Source: an uncultured Verrucomicrobiales bacterium (lineage in GTDB: Bacteria; Verrucomicrobiota; Verrucomicrobiia; Verrucomicrobiales; Akkermansiaceae). From it: a DNA stretch of 28,339 nt. The position numbers and the translations under genes are program-made. The stretch is taken from the NCBI GenBank assembly GCA_937901085.1, contig CALCHQ010000117.1, forward strand, positions 1 to 28,339, written 5' to 3'. Below, piece after piece: positions 21,036-25,461 of this stretch (its first letter is position 1; the number at the start of each line of letters is the position of its first letter). Under the pieces are notes generated by a model. The model was not told where the DNA came from. It saw only the letters and a program-made list of their open reading frames with translations, and searched no databases.

Positions 21036-22619
21036 TCAATGAATGCGCTTCAGAAGCCAGGGCAGCAGCTCGCTGATGGCCACACGCTCCTGCTCCATGG
21101 AATCACGGTGGCGGATAGTCACCGTGTCCTTGAGGGCGGGATCACCTTCCTCGCCCAGGGTCTCGAAGTCCACCGTGATGCAGAAGGGAGTACCCACTTC
21201 GTCCTGACGGCGGTAACGGCGACCCACAGCACCGGCCTCATCGTAGAACACATTCATGAACGGACGCAGCTCAGCCTCGATTTCGCGGGCGATGCGCACC
21301 TGCTCGGCGTTCTTCTTGAGCAGCGGGAAGATAGCGGCCTTGATGGGGGCCATACGGGGGTGGAAGTGCATGACGGTGCGGATGTCGCTCTTGCCGTCCT
21401 TGCCCAGTTCCTCTTCGTCGAAAGCTTCGCAGATAACGGCCAGCACGGAGCGGTCGCAACCGGCAGAGGGTTCCACCACATGGGGGATGAAGCGCTCGCG
21501 GGTAGCCTCGTCGAAGTACTCCATGGGCTTGCCGGAGCCTTCCTGGTGGCGGCCCAGGTCGTAATCCGTACGGTAGGCAATACCCATCAGCTCCTGCACA
21601 CCGAAGGGGAACTCATACTCCAGGTCGTAGGTCTTCTTGGAGTAGAACGCGCGCTCCTCATCCGGCACATCGAGGATGTGAATCTTATCGCGGGCAATAC
21701 CAATGTTCTCGTAGAACTGGAGGCTCTTCTCCAGCCATTCGTCCGTCAGGCGGAAACCATCCTCAGCGTGGCAGAAGTATTCCACCTCCATCTGCTCGAA
21801 CTCGCGGGAGCGGAAGGTGAAGTTGCGCGGGTTGATTTCGTTGCGGAAAGACTTGCCAATCTGGGCAATACCGAAAGGAATCTTGTTGCGGGAAGAATCC
21901 AGAATGTTCTTATACTGGCAGAAGATGCTCTGGGCGGTCTCCGGACGCAGCCAGCCGGTGCTGGCGGGGTCATTCTCATCGGAGGTAGCACCAATGGTGG
22001 TCTTGAACATCAGGTTGAAGGAGCGGGCCTCCGTCACCAGCGAACCATTGGCCGGGTTGTAGCGCACAGAATCCGTCACCTCCTCCGTGCTTTCCTCGAT
22101 GAGTTCCAGGTCAGCGGGTTGAGTACCCTTGCCGGCAATCTGGCTGTAGTACTGGAGAGCCCCCTTGCGGGCAAGTTTGAGGCTCTTGTCATCCGTACCC
22201 TCCACCAGCATGGAGAATTCCTTCTTCGTACTCCAGGAACCATCCTTGCGGGCCGCGCCCTTCCACCAGTAAGCCACACCACTCTGGGCAGGAATCTGGT
22301 CGGCACGCAGGCGTTCCTTGGTCAGCAGGCAGTCGCAGAGTGGGTCACAGAAGCCACCCACGTGACCGGAAGCCACCAGCACAGAATTGTGCGTAAGAAT
22401 AGAACCATCCATACCCACAATGTCGGGGCGTTCCTGCACGTGGACACGCCACCAGTAATCCTTCAGATTGCGCTTGAGTTCAACACCCAGGGGACCGTAG
22501 TCCCAGCAACCGTTCAAGCCGCCATAAATCTCTGCGGCCTGAAAAATGAACCCTCTGCGCTTGCAAAGGCTGACAATTTTCTCCATGCGGACGGGATCAG
22601 TCTGTGTACGGTCTGCCAT
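21036..22619 (-). CDS. glyS: Glycyl-tRNA synthetase (dimeric, class II type)
   Basis: This encodes 527 residues of the single-chain dimeric enzyme found in Thermus, archaea and eukaryotes rather than the two-subunit GlyQ/GlyS type. It charges tRNA-Gly. Class II motif 2 is visible in SFRNEINPRNFTFRSREFEQMEVEYF-type sequence, and motif 3 in AGCDRSVLAVICEAF, followed by a C-terminal anticodon-binding segment ending in ISELLPWLLKRIH. The Met at 22619 is chosen over 22667, as the earlier residues overlap the promoter and hairpin. The -10 box lies ten bases before it. Confidence 0.96.
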   Translation of the reverse strand: MADRTQTDPVRMEKIVSLCKRRGFIFQAAEIYGGLNGCWDYGPLGVELKRNLKDYWWRVHVQERPDIVGMDGSILTHNSVLVASGHVGGFCDPLCDCLLTKERLRADQIPAQSGVAYWWKGAARKDGSWSTKKEFSMLVEGTDDKSLKLARKGALQYYSQIAGKGTQPADLELIEESTEEVTDSVRYNPANGSLVTEARSFNLMFKTTIGATSDENDPASTGWLRPETAQSIFCQYKNILDSSRNKIPFGIAQIGKSFRNEINPRNFTFRSREFEQMEVEYFCHAEDGFRLTDEWLEKSLQFYENIGIARDKIHILDVPDEERAFYSKKTYDLEYEFPFGVQELMGIAYRTDYDLGRHQEGSGKPMEYFDEATRERFIPHVVEPSAGCDRSVLAVICEAFDEEELGKDGKSDIRTVMHFHPRMAPIKAAIFPLLKKNAEQVRIAREIEAELRPFMNVFYDEAGAVGRRYRRQDEVGTPFCITVDFETLGEEGDPALKDTVTIRHRDSMEQERVAISELLPWLLKRIH

Positions 22620-22629
22620 AACGCGGGTT

Positions 22630-22657
22630 ATTCTACTATAAAACAAGTGATTTGCAA
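22630..22657 (-). promoter_or_regulatory. Promoter of glyS, -35 inside a hairpin
   Basis: Leftward -35 TTGCAA (22652-22657) and -10 TAGAAT (22630-22635) are 16 bases apart. ATG 22619 is ten bases beyond. The -35 lies in the perfect hairpin at 22640-22674, which adjoins the left array of the four-helix-bundle element. Confidence 0.62.
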
Positions 22658-22674
22658 GCAAAATCACTTGTTTT
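22640..22674. repeat. AT-rich hairpin adjoining the left array (module 0)
   Basis: AAAACAAGTGATTT (22640-22653) pairs with AAATCACTTGTTTT (22661-22674) around GCAAGCA. It is followed by CA and then the first array module. The GCAA loop resembles that of the fourth hairpin at 22721. It may be a sixth module on this side or an unrelated terminator. Confidence 0.6.
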
Positions 22675-22676
22675 CA

Positions 22677-22781
22677 TTGAGCCGCAGCGCGGCTCAATTT
22701 CGACCGCAAAGCGGATTTCATTACTCGCAAGAGTAATTTCGATTGCCGCAGGCAAATTTCGATGCGGTTCGCAGAACCGCA
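22677..22781 (+). repeat. Left hairpin array (five modules) of the four-helix-bundle element
   Basis: Five perfect palindromes lie end to end. L1 22677-22697: stem TTGAGCCGC, loop AGC. L2 22704-22714: CCGC, loop AAA. L3 22721-22736: TTACTC, loop GCAA. L4 22743-22755: TTGCC, loop GCA. L5 22763-22781: TGCGGTTC, loop GCA. Spacers of 6-7 bases repeat TTTCGA or close variants. The pattern is not that of CRISPR: repeats vary, stems vary, and each module is a separate hairpin. Confidence 0.92.
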
Positions 22782-22787
22782 ATTCCA

Positions 22788-23138
22788 TTATTTTCCCGAA
22801 GATTGGAGACAAGTATTCACAGAGGCAATCAACATACGCCTTATTGAACCAGCTTCATTTCGCAATGCTGCTGCAATATCAGCCAGTTCAGGACATGTTT
22901 CTGCTAAAAGAGTAAGCCAGTATTCGCATTCATGGCATTCCTTCAACGCAATGCGCAACTTATGTACAAAATCATCTGAACTTTCAGCATAACGAGCCTC
23001 ATGCAAATTAGCCCCGATGCTCGTACCTGCCCTTGCTAACTGGTTTTTAAGAAATGAGCGACGCTCAATTTGGTCATACAGGTGTATTAATTTGACAGAA
23101 AGAGCAATAGCAGCCTCTCGAAGTTTATCTTTACCCAT
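22788..23138 (-). CDS. Four-helix-bundle protein (S23/IVP family)
   Basis: This encodes about 116 residues, all predicted helices. It belongs to the four-helix-bundle family (S23/IVP, related in fold to the Avd protein of diversity-generating retroelements). The marks are KLREAAIALSVKLIHLYDQIERR, LKNQLARAGTSIGANLHEARYAES, then a helix DDFVHKLRIALKECHECEYWLTLLAE and a C-terminal helix LRNEAGSIRRMLIASVNTCL. The RAGTSIGANLHEA segment is typical. Members sit in 23S rRNA intervening sequences in some spirochaetes and Coxiella, and also alone. Function is unsettled. The Met at 23138 is preferred over 23144 because a -10-like TATAAC lies directly before it; both are in frame. It ends seven bases from the left array. 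Confidence 0.85.
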   Translation of the reverse strand: MGKDKLREAAIALSVKLIHLYDQIERRSFLKNQLARAGTSIGANLHEARYAESSDDFVHKLRIALKECHECEYWLTLLAETCPELADIAAALRNEAGSIRRMLIASVNTCLQSSGK

Positions 23139-23183
23139 GGCCATAGTTATAATGCATTGCGCTTCGGGTTAAAAGTATTTTAT

Positions 23184-23290
23184 TGCGTTTCTGCGAAACG
23201 CATCGAAATTTGCCTGCGGCAATCGAAATTGATCCTGCCGGAGCATCGAAATCCGCTTCGCGGTCGAAATTGAGCCGCAGCGCGGCTCAA
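23184..23290 (-). repeat. Right hairpin array (five modules), inverted relative to the left
   Basis: R1 23184-23202: stem TGCGTTTC, loop TGC. R2 23210-23222: TTGCC, loop TGC (exact reverse complement of L4). R3 23230-23245: an imperfect stem. R4 23253-23263: CCGC, loop TTC. R5 23270-23290: TTGAGCCGC, loop AGC (same as L1 on this strand). Spacers are TCGAAAT. Reading right to left gives the same order as the left array. The gene ending at 23294 begins four bases beyond. Confidence 0.92.
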
Positions 23291-23293
23291 TGT

Positions 23294-23668
23294 TCACAGA
23301 ATGTATTCACTGATGGTGCGGCAGAGTTCGCGGACATCGCAACCGCCACGCAGCTCAAAGCGCACATGCCCCAGGGAACTGAAGAACAAATCCAGCTCGC
23401 AATCCAGGTCAAACGTACCGGCCGTTTCCACGGAATAGGCCTGCACCTTGCTGTAGGGAAGCGAGGTATAATCCACCTTCTTGCCAGTAATGCCCTGCAC
23501 ATTCATGGCAATAACACGTTTGTTGGTAAAGACCACAGCATCGCGTATCGCCTTATAGGCGGCCACAATGCACTCATCATCCAGCAACAGGGGGGCAACC
23601 CGCCCCATCACCGATTCTGCCTCCACCGGGGACAGCTTGAACACTTTTCCATTTTCAAAATCCATCAT
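23294..23668 (-). CDS. Bacterial PH-domain protein
   Basis: This encodes about 124 residues of the bacterial PH-domain family (bPH_1 type). Conserved sequence includes LLLDDECIVAAYKAIRDAVVFTNKRVIAMNVQGITGKKV, LPYSKVQAYSVETAGTFDLDCELDLFF and a C-terminal helix ending ISEYIL. No membrane segment is visible. A Shine-Dalgarno-like GGAGAAAT precedes the ATGs at 23668 and 23665, which is unusual in this window and fixes the start. It is the third gene of a leftward operon, and its stop abuts hairpin R5 of the neighbouring element, which may serve as its terminator. Confidence 0.8.
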   Translation of the reverse strand: MMDFENGKVFKLSPVEAESVMGRVAPLLLDDECIVAAYKAIRDAVVFTNKRVIAMNVQGITGKKVDYTSLPYSKVQAYSVETAGTFDLDCELDLFFSSLGHVRFELRGGCDVRELCRTISEYIL

Positions 23669-23681
23669 ATTTCTCCAGGCA

Positions 23682-24380
23682 TCAGTTGTTGGAATTAAGG
23701 AGCGAAACGACCGTATCAGGAGCCTTGCCCGACGGAATCGCCCAGATAAGCTCATGCGTACCCGCCTCCAGACGGTAGAGTACCAGCGCATTGAAATCAG
23801 CCCCCTTGCCGCCCCCGGCATACACCAGCGAAGTCCCCTGACGCCCCTGGGTCACCAACTGGGTGCCCTCATAATTCTTCAGGGAAATCAGCACGGCATA
23901 CACCCCGCGTTCCTGCACCTGCAGAACCAGATGGGTCGCAAGGAATCCCTCGGTATTGGATTTATGCCAGCGCAGCGGATACTTCTGCGGCGAGCGCTGG
24001 GCATGGCGAAGCCCCGGCGCAGCCGGGCGATACTGGCGGCGCAGCGCACGTTCCTGCCAGGCCTTGCGGACCACTCCGATGCTCACCAGCAGAAGCACGA
24101 GCAGCCCGGCACTCAGCCAGCTGTAGATTGCCAGCGCCGAAGCCGCCTCGCTTCCCCAGAACAAAATACCCACCAGAGCCGCACAGAAAGCCAGCGTAAT
24201 ACCCAGCCCCGCCTTGAACCCGAACACCATGCCGGGGAAAAGGATAAAGAGAATCAGATAACGCAGAAAAAACTTCAGATTCAGCGGCGTACTCTGCAAC
24301 AAATCCCGCCGCAGCACCTGTTCGCTCAAGCGATGAAGCTGCTCCTGAGTCGTATGGGCATCAATCTTCACGAGCAGCAT
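23682..24380 (-). CDS. Membrane protein, paralogue of the next gene
   Basis: This encodes about 232 residues. After a short helix (LHRLSEQVLRRDLLQSTPLNLKFFLRY) come membrane segments around residues 45-62, 65-80 and 92-110. A basic linker rich in Arg follows, then a beta-rich domain ending in LYRLEAGTHELIWAIPSGKAPDTVVSLLNS. It resembles 24415-25083 in the early helix and in the YRL-AG-H-L motif, so the two arose by duplication. Family is not recognised. Start ATG 24380 is used because the frame upstream begins with a rare TTG. The gap to the downstream PH-domain gene is 13 bases. Confidence 0.75.
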   Translation of the reverse strand: MLLVKIDAHTTQEQLHRLSEQVLRRDLLQSTPLNLKFFLRYLILFILFPGMVFGFKAGLGITLAFCAALVGILFWGSEAASALAIYSWLSAGLLVLLLVSIGVVRKAWQERALRRQYRPAAPGLRHAQRSPQKYPLRWHKSNTEGFLATHLVLQVQERGVYAVLISLKNYEGTQLVTQGRQGTSLVYAGGGKGADFNALVLYRLEAGTHELIWAIPSGKAPDTVVSLLNSNN

Positions 24381-24414
24381 CGTATCATATTTCCCCCTGC
24401 CCCGCAAGCGGGAA

Positions 24415-25083
24415 TCAGCGCAAGCTCACCACAAGGCAGCTATCCGTACAGCTCTGCACCCGGAAAGACAAGGCATGCCGGCCGGCACTCAGGCGATAAG
24501 CCGCCCGGCAGGACTGTACCAGCCCCGGCACATGCTCATACTCCACCATACAGGCCGTATCTTCCAGCCCAAGCTCCACGCTGGCATCCTCCTGCTCCAC
24601 CTTGAGGGCCAGCACATAAACAGCCTGCTCCGGCACCTCCACCACAAGCGGCACCTCGCGTTCCTCCCCCGCGCCGAACTCCAGCTTCAGCACGCCACCC
24701 GGCCGCAAATCAGGCGTACCCGGCAAATCCTCCTCTGGCAGCCACGAGCGGAACACGCGGTACTCCCAAAGCCCCACAACCGTGCGGAACAGCACCAGCA
24801 GAACCCAATCCACCACAGCCCAGATAAGCCAGAACCACATGAAGGCCTGAAAACTCTGCGGCTCACCCCACAACCACTTGTACGCCGCCACCGCTGCCAG
24901 CACCGCCGTACCCAGCACCCCCGGCAAAGCTCCCAGAATAGCCGCCGGCATGAACACAAAATACAACGCATACAGCGCCACGCGGGGAAGATTCAGAAAG
25001 GAAGACGCAAGGAGGCGCTGCCGCAAGTGCTTCTCCACAAGCAGGCGCAAATCATCCCGGGTAATGGCAGAATCAAGTTTCAT
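24415..25083 (-). CDS. Membrane protein, first paralogue of the operon
   Basis: This encodes about 222 residues. The order is an N-terminal helix (DDLRLLVEKHLRQRLLASSFLNLPRVALY), then three to four membrane segments (about 30-48, 50-65, 85-105) and a beta-rich C-terminal domain with EYEHVPGLV and AYRLSAGRHALSFRVQ. It is a tandem paralogue of the following gene. I recognise no family. An in-frame GTG is at 25089, but ATG 25083 starts MKLDSA. It is likely the first gene of an operon with the PH-domain gene, or read through from tRNA-Ser upstream, since I see no clear promoter. Confidence 0.75.
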   Translation of the reverse strand: MKLDSAITRDDLRLLVEKHLRQRLLASSFLNLPRVALYALYFVFMPAAILGALPGVLGTAVLAAVAAYKWLWGEPQSFQAFMWFWLIWAVVDWVLLVLFRTVVGLWEYRVFRSWLPEEDLPGTPDLRPGGVLKLEFGAGEEREVPLVVEVPEQAVYVLALKVEQEDASVELGLEDTACMVEYEHVPGLVQSCRAAYRLSAGRHALSFRVQSCTDSCLVVSLR

Positions 25084-25107
25084 CGTCACAGAAAAGGAAA
25101 AAAATCA

Positions 25108-25143
25108 GAAAGGCACCAACACTTGCTTGCGTTGGTGCCTTTC
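25108..25143 (-). terminator. Terminator of tRNA-Ser
   Basis: AAAGGCACCAAC (25109-25120) and GTTGGTGCCTTT (25131-25142) form a perfect 12-bp stem (extended by one pair) with a 10-base loop. Leftward the next bases are TGATTTTTTT. Confidence 0.9.
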
Positions 25144-25149
25144 CTTCAG

Positions 25150-25239
25150 CGGAGCGGGGGGGATTCGAACCCCCGGTACTGTTTAACGCAGTACGTCCAT
25201 TTAGCAAACGGGTGCTTTCAGCCTCTCAGCCACCGCTCC
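25150..25239 (-). tRNA. tRNA-Ser(GCU)
   Basis: The leftward strand gives a class II tRNA: acceptor GGAGCGG at the 5' end pairs with CCGCTCC; a long variable arm is formed by TACTG...CAGTA; the T arm is GGGGGTTCGAATCCCCC. The anticodon loop is TTGCTAA, anticodon GCU. The discriminator base is G at 25150. The CCA end is not encoded. A promoter and a terminator surround it. Confidence 0.95.
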
Positions 25240-25257
25240 AAATGCTGTGTGCCGCCA

Positions 25258-25286
25258 ACAATACCAGCAAGCAGCCACTTCGTCAA
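25258..25286 (-). promoter_or_regulatory. Promoter of tRNA-Ser
   Basis: Leftward -35 TTGACG (25281-25286) and -10 TATTGT (25258-25263), spaced 17 bases, just upstream of the tRNA 5' end at 25239. Confidence 0.8.
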
Positions 25287-25346
25287 CACCTTTTTTTGTC
25301 TTCCTTGCCACAATCTTCATTTTTATCTGCCCCTGCCGGCAGAAAG

Positions 25347-25357
25347 CCCCCCCCCCC
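25347..25357. repeat. Poly-C tract of 11 bases
   Basis: An uninterrupted run of 11 C residues lies about 105 bases upstream of the RHS gene. It is the longest homopolymer I noticed in the window. Such tracts can slip during replication and vary gene expression, though nothing here proves that. Confidence 0.8.
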
Positions 25358-25387
25358 GCGTCCATCACAATCCATCCTCCGGTACAG

Positions 25388-25403
25388 CATTCCGCGCGGA
25401 ATG
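25388..25403. promoter_or_regulatory. Perfect 16-base palindrome, possible operator
   Basis: CATTCCGCGCGGAATG is its own reverse complement. It lies 59-74 bases before the ATG at 25462 and about 30 bases after the poly-C tract. It is a plausible binding site for a dimeric regulator of the RHS gene. Confidence 0.45.
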
Positions 25404-25461
25404 ATGAACCGGGTGTCATTTTATCATGGAGAAGAAGCGGAAGACATGATAGACAGAAGAC

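Larger units (their letters stand above)
22677..23290. mobile_element. Candidate mobile element: four-helix-bundle gene between inverted hairpin arrays
   Basis: The 614-base unit begins with module L1 and ends with its counterpart R5. Read from the outside inward, both ends have the same five modules in the same order, so the ends are inverted relative to each other. The only gene inside is the leftward four-helix-bundle gene. I cannot see a clear target duplication; TTTTCA precedes and TGTTCA follows, a weak hint. Resemblance to 23S rRNA intervening sequences is by protein family and paired ends, not by location. That it moves is inference. Confidence 0.6.

Noticed and set aside
22677..23290. 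CRISPR array
   Set aside because: Units are short, different palindromes with fixed short spacers, and no cas gene is near. CRISPR needs identical repeats and unique spacers.
22677..23290. A true 23S rRNA intervening sequence
   Set aside because: The element is between protein genes, and no rRNA sequence flanks it.
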